A DNA stretch of 64,000 bases, taken from positions 2,116,321 to 2,180,320 of the forward strand of contig SCFE01000037.1 of NCBI GenBank assembly GCA_004352715.1. The letters run 5' to 3'. A program made the translations under genes and the position numbers. This stretch comes from Hofstenia miamia. Lineage: Eukaryota > Xenacoelomorpha > Acoela. A model generated the notes under the pieces. The model worked only from the letters and a program-made list of their open reading frames with translations. It was not told the origin of the DNA and searched no databases. The number at the start of each line of letters is the position of its first letter. Position 1 is the first letter of the stretch. Below are positions 1 through 9,986 of this stretch, in pieces.

Positions 1-1233
1 AAATATTTTTGGAATAATTATTTAACACTTTTCGAAAAGCTACATTGCAAAAATTTTGAAAGGACAAGTTTCACTGGTATTTCAGTAGCATGTACTCATT
101 TTCTATTAAATCGAGAATTGTTATAATTTACGTATGCGATATTTTCTCATTTTATTGCTTTACAATTGCCAGTTAACAAAGGCTTGCTGCTTGAATTATT
201 TTTTAACATTAGTTAATTTTCCTTTCTGGACAAATTTTATTGATATATAATTGAAAATCATTCCAAATATCAAAATAATAGGTGAATTTAGTGCAGAATC
301 AATTGGAAGGTAACTTTCTAGAGTACCGACTTAAACTTATTGATATAATCAGTAGTTTTTTCCATTGGTTTTTACGCACTTGTAGAATTTTTGAAGATGG
401 ATCACATTTAGAAAACTCGATAAATATAATTGAAAAAGGGCATTTGAACGAATAAAAATTATTAGAGGCACCATTTGTTTCAACAAGCACAATGTAATCA
501 ATCATAGTGAATATAGTCGATGGCGTAGCATTTGTAAAGTTCAGATTGAAAAATATATTTAAAACTAGGGCAAATTTTGCAATTGTTATTACTAAGGTAA
601 TTCAGTTCCAATCTCCAAGCAGGATTAAATCTGAATTTTCAGAAGAAGTCAAAGTTAATTCCTCTTTTAATTGCTCAATAAACTGACATTCATATTACTA
701 CTGAACAACCCACACTAATTTAACTTCTGAAAACTTGCTGAAAAGCAAGTAATCTATTAATCACTAGGTTTTTCATTAGCTGTAATGTCAAAGCCTGATT
801 TTCTACTGAGCAAGAACAGCTGTATATGACCTAAATATTGATTCAAATGACATTATCGCATAAAAAACCTCAATTAAGACCTTTCTCCAGAGTCTTTCAA
901 CTTACACAGACTATTTCTCCACAAAAGTTTATCAAAAATAGTTGTTGTTTCAATTTGAACAAAATTCATTTAAATCTTTTCCCAAAACTTTCTTAAATCA
1001 TTTATAATAAGTTAAAATAATGAAATAAAATGTACTTATCATACAGATGGACTGCAATTCGTTCAATTAAGAAAGTATTTAGATATAATCAAGAATTTTG
1101 TTAATTAATGTTTCAAAGACACATGATCCATAAATATCATTATGGAGCACAACATTGTCTACTATAGACGATAATGAAGCAAAATTAACAGCAGTAAGTC
1201 TTCTAAATCTAACGAATTTTAAAATATACAAAA
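1..1233. other. 3' flank of PMPCB, no gene seen
   Basis: AT-rich sequence beyond the PMPCB stop codon. Only short unconvincing ORFs are present, and I see no repeat or RNA gene. The 3' UTR of PMPCB must begin here, but I could not fix a polyadenylation signal. Confidence 0.5.
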
Positions 1234-1583
1234 TCAAAATCTGCACATTTGTTGCCGAATGATGGAATAACTGGGCAATGTGGAGAGAGGACCAACGGCT
1301 GCCAAGGCAGGTGGTTGGTCATAAATATACTGGGAACACACTTCTTTAACAGACTTGCAAGTAACTAATTCAATGCGTGCTTGCATTTCGTCCAGTGGAA
1401 TACGGCGTCCGTAACACAAAGTTTGTCTTCCAATATCCTCACAAACCGCGTTGGTGCCATCCAATTGCAACAACATATTGGTCTGAAGTAATTGCTTGGC
1501 ACGTGTCACCTCTTCTTCTGTTACATCACGACAGATGCGTATCCATTCCGCCTGCGTTTCTGTTATCATCTTACCAACATTTG
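1234..1583 (-). CDS. PMPCB: PMPCB exon 6: C-terminus and stop
   Basis: Begins after the acceptor CATTTAG and encodes residues 343-457, including [33 protein letters not shown] and the tail IIRQQMCRF, then TGA at 1236-1234. The bases before the first Met of the long ORF are coding too (NVGK), so the exon starts upstream of that Met. Confidence 0.95.
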
Positions 1584-4500
1584 CTAAATGATACTATATA
1601 TTGCCAATGCAAAAAACTATACAATTATTTGAACAAAAAATTTAAGGTATTCAAATTTCAGTGATTTCGAGAAATACATTAAAACATAGCAAACACTTGG
1701 CTACCCTATACACCACTGGCCCACTGCTTCCCATAGACTACCCAACTGCTAACATTTTGCCTTACCCTGCCTCGAAGTCAATTTCAAATTCATTAACATT
1801 TGTAACTAAAATTATTGAATTTCTAATTATAAAAAAATTAATTTATTATTAAGTTCCACTTGTATTTATTTGCAACGATAGAAAACTGTTAGCTCCGACT
1901 TAGTGATGTACACATTGGCAACACATTTATAAATTATAAATCACCAGCAGCTTCAAGTAAATGCAAATCCAAGTTATATTATCAAATCATTGTAAACAGC
2001 AAGCTGTTTGCGTCGTCCTTCTGGGTTGCATCGATTCTAAAAGTTGAAAATCCAGGTCATTTTAGAGAGAGAAACATGTTCACATTACTAAAAAGTTCTT
2101 CAATTTCACTGAAAGTTTTGTAATCAACGATAATTATAAGTAAAGTATTGATTATAAGCAATATACATATAAAGGCAAAACAGAACAACATCGAATTAGA
2201 AAAAAGTTCATTGAGTATAGTTTAAGCAGATCACACGAAACTTGCGAACAAATTATAGTTGAAAAATCCAAAAAAATTGTTGATATCATTCAAACGCCAA
2301 GGAGATTATAACTTGAGTTTGATCGACGACAACTTTTTTGCTCAAAAGAATTTCTGCTTGCTATTGAAATTTCTGAAGACTATGTAAGGGAATCTCTTGT
2401 TTAAACAGGAAGAATTCCCTAAAGTTTATGAGTACAATTACCTGAGTTACAAACTTAACTTAGCTGTCAGTCATACACAAATTCGTCAACGCAATATTTA
2501 ACTTAAAATCATTCCTATCCCGGAAAGAGCAGTTACTCTTAGCTAGTGACATTGGAGTGCAAATGCAAGATGTACGATGGATTGCAGTCTTATCGGGCGA
2601 TACCAATAATAGAAAACTCCTATTAAGTGCTGTATCAATAATTTCATTGCTCGTCTGCATCAACTAAAAGACAGCAAAGTATCTGTAAGGGGGCTCTCTC
2701 TCTCTCCCTCCTAAAAATTTTACCATAAAAATAGACCTACATGTACTTTACTTTGACATAATTCTGCGTTTAGTTGATACAGAGTCTCCTATTGGACATC
2801 TAAGAATACATTCCTACCTTCCATAATGCGATTGCCTATTTGTTGAACGCCTAACGAAACTAAAAAACACACGACGTATTCATAAACTGACTCAACTGAT
2901 CTTTTAACAGGCAATTTATTAGTGTGAAATGCCTTTTATATATTTCATCACGCACCCTGTTAAATAAATCTAAATGTACGACACAGCATGCGTAATATAA
3001 CAAAAAAATTGATAGAAAGCTCAAATATATAGGAATTTGAAAGTAGAAGTAAAAAATAATTCTGACCCTCTTCACAGACGAAATGCAGTCCCCAAAGACC
3101 AGTATCGGTATAACAAGTATTAAAGCTCTGAAATGAGTGACAAGCACCACTGTGGGCTAGTGGCGTTAGCGGAGTACCAGCTGATGCTTGAGATCTATCC
3201 CATGCACCAATAATAGTGTTAGCAACCATTAAGGGGACGCAATCAGCGCTAGGCCATCCACAAACTTCTACTGCAAGCACTACATGTGCTAGAGGAATAG
3301 CGGGATTGTTAACTCGCTGCTCGCCAGCTACAAATTCACACTTCGGTAAATGAACTCGAGATCTAAACATGGTCAAAAAATTGTAATACAAGTTAACAAA
3401 CTATTAATCAAATTAATGCCATAAGAATAAGCATGACAGCAAAATATACACAATGCACCCATATATAAGAGCCTTGCAAAACTTAATATTAAAACTTACC
3501 TAAATGAACATCAAAATTATCAAGATTTTAAAAGCATATAAATGTACAATACTCATCAAAAAGGTCTCTGAACAACAAAAATAATACCTTACTACTGCCC
3601 AAGCGAAATTATGCAAATGAGAAATGTACGAAATTTTCGAAAAACCTGCAAAATAAAAATTGCATTTTAGATTGAAAGGGCTAAAAGGGGTGACTTCTCA
3701 CATGTGATGTATTAACTATGCCATTGCGACAACTATTCGAAGTTTCCAAATAACCATGACAATATAATATATTCAAAAACTTACTGCGATGAAGAGGGTA
3801 AATTGGACAAGTATTTCTCAGCATACGACACCAAACGATCATGCTCAATGCCACCCGCAGCAGCCAATACTATTCGCGGGGCTTGATAATGTGTGTTAAT
3901 GTAATCCTTCAACTCACCTCGTGAAATTGAATTGATGTTTTGTACTGGTCCTAATATTGTCCATCCCAAAGGAGCCTTTGCGCCATAAGCAGCAACGTGT
4001 AAATGATCGAAAACAACTTCCTGAAATACGAGATTTTATCATTCTTATAACAAAAGTTCACTAAATACATTTTCTTAAATCCTTTGTTTTTCGAAAAAAA
4101 AGAGTAGTAAATTTTTTGAATATTTATAGATTTGATTCCTATCAATGTCTGGAATTCACAATTAAAAAAGCCCAGAATTTATGTTCATGTTACCCAGAAT
4201 AATAAATGTCCTTGGAAAAATAACGAGATATTAAGCTTCTCGAAATTATGTCAAAATGAAGTTTTATACCACCTGTAAATTAGCTTCCACTTCCTGCATT
4301 TCGCGAAGAATAACGTCGCGCTCACGGGTAATTTGCGCATTACCAAGTGTGCTGTTCTGCAAGATGTCTGATAAAATTTCAACGACATGCTCGGCATCAT
4401 GTGAAAATGCACGCGCGAAGTAAACAGTTTGCTCACGGGAAGTATAGGCGTTTAATTGAGCACCCATATTTTCAATTTCTAATTCAAGTTCCAGCTGAGT

Positions 4501-7500
4501 TCGATTCTTTGTTCCCTAAACCATATAAACCTTATATTTCTATGCAGTATTTTTTCTATGTGTAGACTTATTAAAATTTTTCCATTCATTTAAGAATAGT
4601 GAAATTTCCACAATTACGTACACGATAGCGTCCCTAACACGCTTCCAAAAACCAAAATGTTTCTAACAGGGTTCTATAGCACGCAAAAATAATCAAACAT
4701 TATTTAAAAGACTCTTGGTAGTGCATTATAATATTAAACACATTAAAAAACAGTTGTCAAATATAATCTTTTATTAAAACCCAAGTTGGAATCAACTAGA
4801 AAAACGTCTACTTCTTTGCAGTTCCGTACGACGATTGAAAACGGTATTGTTTTCAACAGAAATGTTGTAAACTTGTGTTGAGCAACTTTCATTCTTTGGT
4901 AAAAAGTTAATCTAGAGACGGATACATTAACCACTGCAAACTTAGATGAATAATCTGTTCCACGATACCTTCTCGATGTTTAAGCAACATTTTATTATGC
5001 TAACCCTAATACCCACTGACCAATTGAAGGCTGTAAGTGGGCTAGTGTAAATCAAGCAGATCTGTGTACGGTGTTGTAGTAATCAATGATAGCAGTATTC
5101 AGTAATCTAAACCACTTACATATGCGGCTAGTAATGATCCGTTATTCTTTTTGTAAAGATATTCTATTAATTATACTTCGGCGAACTTGTTCACAGGCTT
5201 GATATTCCTGAAGATGGTATGACGTAGTACATTTTGGTGGAATTCCACAATATTTGCAACATTCATTCTTACTATGAAGCTTCTTTAATAGCCGATAAGT
5301 GCTCTCAGAGATAACCTTCCGCAAATCATAAAATTAAACCTCTCTCGAGAGTCTATATACACCTACAACAATGGACTCGATTTTGTTGTGAATCTATACA
5401 CTCTTTTGCATTAGGTGGCCCCATGATTTGAATGTGCTTATAATATTAAATGGTTAATTTCAGAGTTTCATATGCTAAAATTGTGAATAAAAATCATTTT
5501 ACCAATGTATGATGATCACATTTATTACGTATTTCGTTCCTAAATTATGAAAAACACAACATATGGTCTGTTTAAAGTTTATTCATTTATTAAATATCTA
5601 ATTCAGCCCATTGACATCCAGTTTCCTAGTATCTATAAAAGTAAATACGCATTTCTACAATATTGGACAGTTACTGGAAATAGTCAAACAAAATACAACC
5701 TTCGAAGTTATAGGAAATAATGACAATTGTGGTTTAAAGCATTTGGGTTTATCTGCCTAAACCTCCGCTTATTCTAAATATTTAAATAAATGTTTACTAC
5801 TCAACTTTTGCATTTTTTACCCAGGCCAGCATAGCACTTCTGCCTCTATTGTCCTTCGTCAGCCAGTGTGAATAAGTTTTCCAATAGCTTGTTTCTTACA
5901 AAAACTGAATCCTGCCTACATAATTTTTTTACTTAGATTACGATAAAACTCATGCGAAAATTCCCACCTTGCAAAAATTTTAAAGAAATTCAAACCTTGT
6001 TGTCATAAACTAGGAACAAGTAAAACTTTCAAAGTTTCTGTACTGAACATTTCATGATTTCTGAGTCTGTGATTAATATAATATACTGGTGCATTTCAGC
6101 AATGCTTAGTGTTGATAAATACCAAACGGGTGAGAAAATAAAACAATTATCAATATTATCACCATTATATTACACAAAATATTCATGCCTGACAAATCTG
6201 TACAAATTAATACATAATTCAATACCAAATAGCATTTTAAGTAAATATGCCAAAATCAACCTGCGTACAAAGAAATGCATCAATAGTGTTAAAATCCATA
6301 ATAGATACTGGAAAGGTGCCTTCATCACGAATGCAGCAAAAATGTGGAATACTCTTCCTACTTATTTCAGAACTGCATCCTCTCTGAATTTGTTTAAGAA
6401 ATTATTAAAGCAGAACCTGCTAGCAAATCAATATAAATATGGCTACTCAGTTAAAACAAACTCTTGGCGAAAATATTTAACTTTTTAGCGTTTTGTAAAT
6501 ATTTTGTTTTTTTTGTTTTTATTTGTTTTTAGTTAATTTTAATTTTTAGTTGTAGCATATTTTAGCATTTGTGTAGTTCATGTTTGTATATATGTATCAT
6601 TTGTAAATATTGTATATATATGTTAATGTCTATGCATACAGTGTTGAATAAAGCTATTAAATAATAATAATAATTTAACATTTTGCTCCTGCGGAATTGC
6701 ATTTCTATTTCAATCAGTGCTCAGCAAAAGTTTTAAAAGATCCGATAATATCAATGTTGCATTGATTATACCCTTCCGACTTTTTTAAAAACATCATTCT
6801 ATCAGGCCCAATTTTCACCGTACAATCGCCAAAATTTTAGATTCAATTAGTCATCCAAAATGGCAATTTTTCAGTAGAGGTTTTAAAGAAAACTTGTATT
6901 TTTAAACTAATTTGCAACAAACAAAAATTTTTTTACAGCAAAGATTAAACAGGAATAGAAATGTCAAGTAAAATTTAAACTCGCTGCCGAGCATTTGATA
7001 TCGACATTCAATGTACCTAATTGAATTTAAGTTTTTAGAGTTAAAACTTAATATAGGATTTATTCTTTAAAGTTTTAGACTTAAGTAGTTTTATACGATA
7101 AAGTTATCTACTTATGTTTATCAAAGAATCTCTGTTGACCATTCCATAAATAGATATTAGAGCAAAATTTCTTCTAACGCGGCCACCTTAACCTTCATAC
7201 AAAATACAAATAAACTGAATTATATCAGTCTAGAAAACGGATTTGTTGAGGTGGAACATATATATACCAACAAGTCTCAAATAGTTAAACATCACATTCA
7301 AAGAAAAACAAAGAAAATCTTCCTATTTCTATTCTAAGAAGATCAATTCAAAAGCCTAAAGGAGAATTCAAATTTATCTCTTTTATCTATTTCATGATCA
7401 AATTCTTTTAAATTAAGAATATTGGAATGAATTCATAAATCTTCTATTCTAAGAAGATCAATTCAAAAGCCTAAAGGAGAATTCAAATTTATCTCTTTTA

Positions 7501-9502
7501 TCTATTTCATGATCAAATTCTTTTAAATTAAGAATATTGGAATGAATTCATAAATTAGCTATTAAGACCGCATACACCGATTTTAGGAAAATATAACGCA
7601 AAAAAGGCAAAATCCGCCATGTCAGGATCCTTATTAACCTTAAAATTATGGCAACGTAATTATACGAAATATTTTGATACATAATAATTAAAAAAGTATT
7701 TTGCACAATTCACAGTCCTATGTCAGAAAAACTTGTTTTGCTGCATGACAACTTCCATATCATGGAAAAAATAAAATCCAGTAAACAGTAAACAAGTTAA
7801 ATTTTACCGGATACCGGATTCTGGCACATCCCTAGTATATACAGGGTAAGCCATAAGTAACTTGAGATTGTAGGTTAGTATAAAATTGACCAATCACAGA
7901 ATTTGTGACGAAATATTTCATCATTATTATTGACCAATCATAGAATTTGTGACGAAATATTTCATCATTATTTAGGTAAACGGAATTTTATTAATAAGAA
8001 GCATTTTCTGTCTAAACGTCTACAAAATGAATTTGGATGATCGCCTGGATATTGTTAAATTATTTTACAAAAATGGAGAAAGTCCAACATTAACGCTGCG
8101 AGCTTTCAAAAAACTGCGGAACTTGAAGAAGAATCCCTTTTCAACAACAGCCATTACTAATTTGATTAACAAATTTAATGAAACAAAATCATTACATGAC
8201 ATACCTAAGTCTGGCAGACCGTCTTTAATCGATGAAAGGAAAGAAGAGGTGGTTGAAACTATGCAAAAATTACAGACTGAAAATGTTCTTGGTCATGCTA
8301 GTTCGTATTCAGTAAGTCAAATTTGCAATATTCCACAAAGAAGTGTATGTCGAGTATTACATTCATGTGGTATGAACCCTTATAAGATATCCCTTCTACA
8401 ATCAATAACTGCAGAAGACAAACCAAAAAGACTGGAATTTTGCAAATGGGTGCTTGACAACCCTGAGTTAGTGCATGACATTGTTTGGTCTGACGAAGCC
8501 TATTTTTCTCTTGATGGATTGGTAAATCGACACAATTGTGTTATTTGGTCATTTGAAAATCCGCATCGTAACATGCAAAAATCACTACATCCTCAAAAAG
8601 TTTGTGTGTGGATGGCTTTTAGTGCTAGANNNNNNNNNNNNNNNNNNNNNNNNNNNNNNNNNNNNNNNNNNNNNNNNNNNNNNNNNNNNNNNNNNNNNNN
8701 NNNNNNNNNNNNNNNNNNNNNNNNNNNNNNNNNNNNNNNNNNNNNNNNNNNNNNNNNNNNNNNNNNNNNNNNNNNNNNNNNNNNNNNNNNNNNNNNNNNN
8801 NNNNNNNNNNNNNNNNNNNNNNNNNNNNNNNNNNNNNNNNNNNNNNNNNNNNNNNNNNNNNNNNNNNNNNNNNNNNNNNNNNNNNNNNNNNNNNNNNNNN
8901 NNNNNNNNNNNNNNNNNNNNNNNNNNNNNNNNNNNNNNNNNNNNNNNNNNNNNNNNNNNNNNNNNNNNNNNNNNNNNNNNNNNNNNNNNNNNNNNNNNNN
9001 NNNNNNNNNNNNNNNNNNNNNNNNNNNNNNNNNNNNNNNNNNNNNNNNNNNNNNNNNNNNNNNNNNNNNNNNNNNNNNNNNNNNNNNNNNNNNNNNNNNN
9101 NNNNNNNNNNNNNNNNNNNNNNNNNNNNNNNNNNNNNNNNNNNNNNNNNNNNNNNNNNNNNNNNNNNNNNNNNNNNNNNNNNNNNNNNNNNNNNNNNNNN
9201 NNNNNNNNNNNNNNNNNNNNNNNNNNNNNNNNNNNNNNNNNNNNNNNNNNNNNNNNNNNNNNNNNNNNNNNNNNNNNNNNNNNNNNNNNNNNNNNNNNNN
9301 NNNNNNNNNNNNNNNNNNNNNNNNNNNNNNNNNNNNNNNNNNNNNNNNNNNNNNNNNNNNNNNNNNNNNNNNNNNNNNNNNNNNNNNNNNNNNNNNNNNN
9401 NNNNNNNNNNNNNNNNNNNNNNNNNNNNNNNNNNNNNNNNNNNNNNNNNNNNNNNNNNNNNNNNNNNNNNNNNNNNNNNNNNNNNNNNNNNNNNNNNNNN
9501 NN

Positions 9503-9535
<33 letters not shown>

Positions 9536-9986
9536 TGAATAAAAAATAGCTAATAAACAATTGACGTTAACGATTAGTAAAACAAAGTTACCTTAAATAT
9601 CATGTGTTCTAAAAAGTGTGCAACACCATTGGATGACGGATTTTCATAACGAGTGCCTGCATCAATCCATAAACCCAAAGTGCATGTAGGTAAACCACTA
9701 TTTTCAGAAGCAACTCTAAAATAAGTCCTTCATTGCATTTCAACAAGCTAGCACAAGCAACGAAAACTACTATCAAAATGCAGTATTTTGTCGACATTCA
9801 GCAGATTTAAGGAATTCACTCAAAATATTTAAACATTGCTTGCAGATAAGTGAAAATATACCTTAAACCATTTGGTAACGTAGTCATTCTGGTTTCAGGC
9901 ACTGATGATGAGAGCAAAGTCGATGAAGAAAAACATTTGACTGTCTGGCTTCGGACGAGAAACTTATGTAAAGCACGAGAGAACAT
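1234..9986 (-). CDS. PMPCB: Mitochondrial-processing peptidase subunit beta, six exons
   Basis: This is the catalytic subunit of the matrix zinc protease that, paired with the alpha subunit, removes presequences from imported mitochondrial proteins (M16 family). Coding exons in transcript order are 9986-9862, 9715-9592, 4515-4273, 4020-3785, 3362-3067 and 1583-1234. They total 1,374 nt, or 457 residues plus stop; animal orthologues are usually a little longer. All five introns are GT-AG and every junction keeps frame. The N-terminus ([14 protein letters not shown]...) is Arg/Ser-rich without acids, as in a matrix presequence. The inverted zinc motif HFLEH is at residues 75-79, with the third ligand Glu probably at 155 in ILREMQEV. 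Later conserved stretches include [34 protein letters not shown] and [16 protein letters not shown]. No disruption was found, so the gene is probably functional. Intron 2 is 5.1 kb because of transposon insertions. Confidence 0.96.
1584..3066 (-). other. PMPCB intron 5, nothing else recognised
   Basis: AT-rich intron of 1,483 bp. It holds several ORFs of 60-95 codons on both strands with no recognisable motif and a short CT run near 2697-2710. No transposon coding sequence is evident. Confidence 0.6.
3067..3362 (-). CDS. PMPCB: PMPCB exon 5: C-terminal M16 domain
   Basis: Encodes about residues 243-342, including [29 protein letters not shown] and [20 protein letters not shown] place the 3' end at 3067, with a weak donor GTCAGA. 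This preserves the VCEE motif and the expected 15-residue spacing to the conserved EW in exon 6. A phase-compatible GTGAAG a few bases upstream would delete conserved residues and is less likely. Confidence 0.9.
3363..3784 (-). other. PMPCB intron 4
   Basis: An intron of 422 bp with clean GTAAGT and TTTAG ends. I see no other feature in it. Confidence 0.7.
3785..4020 (-). CDS. PMPCB: PMPCB exon 4
   Basis: Begins [19 protein letters not shown] and continues through the family motif [20 protein letters not shown] and the strand [13 protein letters not shown]. The acceptor is TTTCAG. The donor GTAAGT leaves a CA that combines with the first base of exon 5 to make Gln 243. Confidence 0.94.
4273..4515 (-). 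CDS. PMPCB: PMPCB exon 3: substrate-site strand and third zinc ligand
   Basis: Encodes residues 84-164 (81 codons, phase 0 at both ends), starting [18 protein letters not shown] and ending [11 protein letters not shown]. It probably carries the third zinc-ligand Glu (residue 155, 77 after the Glu of HFLEH, the usual M16 spacing). The donor is GTGGTA. Confidence 0.94.
4516..6053 (-). other. PMPCB intron 2, exon 3 side
   Basis: The 3' part of the 5.1 kb second intron. A 60-codon ORF at 5142-5324 (minus) has two CxxC-like cysteines but no family I recognise. Nothing else can be supported. Confidence 0.5.
6054..6675 (+). pseudogene. 3' end of a non-LTR retrotransposon (LINE)
   Basis: A 144-codon open frame (6054-6488) resembles the C-terminus of LINE reverse transcriptase ORFs, with the pattern [17 protein letters not shown]...FKKLLKQ. 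About 170 bp of T-rich 3' UTR follows, then AATAAAGC and a short (TAA)n tail ending near 6675, the usual 3' end of several LINE clades. The upstream RT and endonuclease are missing, as expected for 5' truncation during target-primed reverse transcription. Its YQTGEKI...LSPLYY segment resembles the C-terminus of the degenerate LINE at 13-16 kb (ETGRKL...LSPKYF), so the two probably belong to one family. It is antisense to PMPCB inside intron 2. Confidence 0.75.
6676..7838. other. Intron 2 between LINE tail and mariner element
   Basis: AT-rich, with no coding signal. Its only structure is the 115-bp tandem duplication listed separately. Confidence 0.5.
7327..7556. repeat. Tandem duplication, two copies of 115 bp
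   Basis: Two head-to-tail copies starting TTCTATTCTAAGAAGATC at 7327 and 7442 read as essentially identical. Either a recent duplication or an assembly artefact is possible. Confidence 0.9.
7885..7972 (+). repeat. 44-bp tandem duplication in the mariner leader
   Basis: Two copies of ATTGACCAATCACAGAATTT... at 7885-7928 and 7929-7972 differ at one base (cacag/catag). It lies between the presumed inverted repeat and the transposase start. Confidence 0.9.
8027..8629 (+). CDS. Tc1/mariner superfamily transposase, N-terminal 201 codons
   Basis: Cut-and-paste transposase of the IS630/Tc1/mariner superfamily. Residues 1-125 contain the paired helix-turn-helix DNA-binding region, with the linker [11 protein letters not shown] at about 62-72. 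The first catalytic Asp is D156 in [11 protein letters not shown], followed by the family motifs [15 protein letters not shown] and [10 protein letters not shown]. This layout resembles the arthropod transposases with a DUF4817-like N-terminus. There is no stop or frameshift before the gap at 8630, so the copy may be young. The second and third catalytic acids fall in the gap and cannot be judged. The codons assigned to the AT repeat after the gap are not evidence of continuation. Confidence 0.88.
8630..9502. other. Assembly gap of 873 N
   Basis: Removes the 3' half of the mariner element and its right boundary. The gap opens on transposase coding sequence and closes on an AT dinucleotide repeat. 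Confidence 1.
9503..9533. repeat. (AT)n microsatellite at gap edge
   Basis: About 31 bp of perfect AT directly after the N gap, a likely reason for the assembly break. Confidence 0.95.
9592..9715 (-). CDS. PMPCB: PMPCB exon 2: zinc-binding HxxEH
   Basis: Encodes residues 42-83, from [16 protein letters not shown] to [10 protein letters not shown]. The HFLEH motif supplies two zinc-binding His and the catalytic Glu. The acceptor is TTTAG and the donor GTAACT, in phase 0. Intron 1 before it is only 146 bp. Confidence 0.95.
9862..9986 (-). CDS. PMPCB: PMPCB exon 1: start codon and presequence
   Basis: ATG is at 9986-9984. The exon encodes residues 1-41 plus two bases of an Arg codon (AG). Residues 1-22 form a basic, Ser-rich presequence, followed by the mature-protein motif TTLPNGLR. 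The donor after AG reads GTATAT. No in-frame upstream ATG extends it plausibly. The split Arg is completed by the A that opens exon 2. Confidence 0.93.

Larger units (their letters stand above)
7839..8629 (+). mobile_element. Tc1/mariner-type element, 5' part
   Basis: Starts at a TA followed by a typical inverted-repeat tip, ACAGGGTAAGCCATAAGT. After 188 bp of leader comes a transposase ORF that is open until the N gap. The 3' half and right inverted repeat lie in the gap or are lost. It is inserted antisense in PMPCB intron 2. Confidence 0.8.

Noticed and set aside
5142-5324. 60-codon ORF with two CxxC-like cysteines as a zinc-finger exon
   Set aside because: Spacing does not fit a known finger, and it lies inside an intron with no partner exons.
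8625-9560. Long ORFs running through the N gap at 8630-9502
   Set aside because: N runs cannot contain stops in translation, so these lengths are artificial. Only 8027-8629 is real coding sequence. The same applies to frames over the gaps near 51.6, 58.1 and 59.5 kb.
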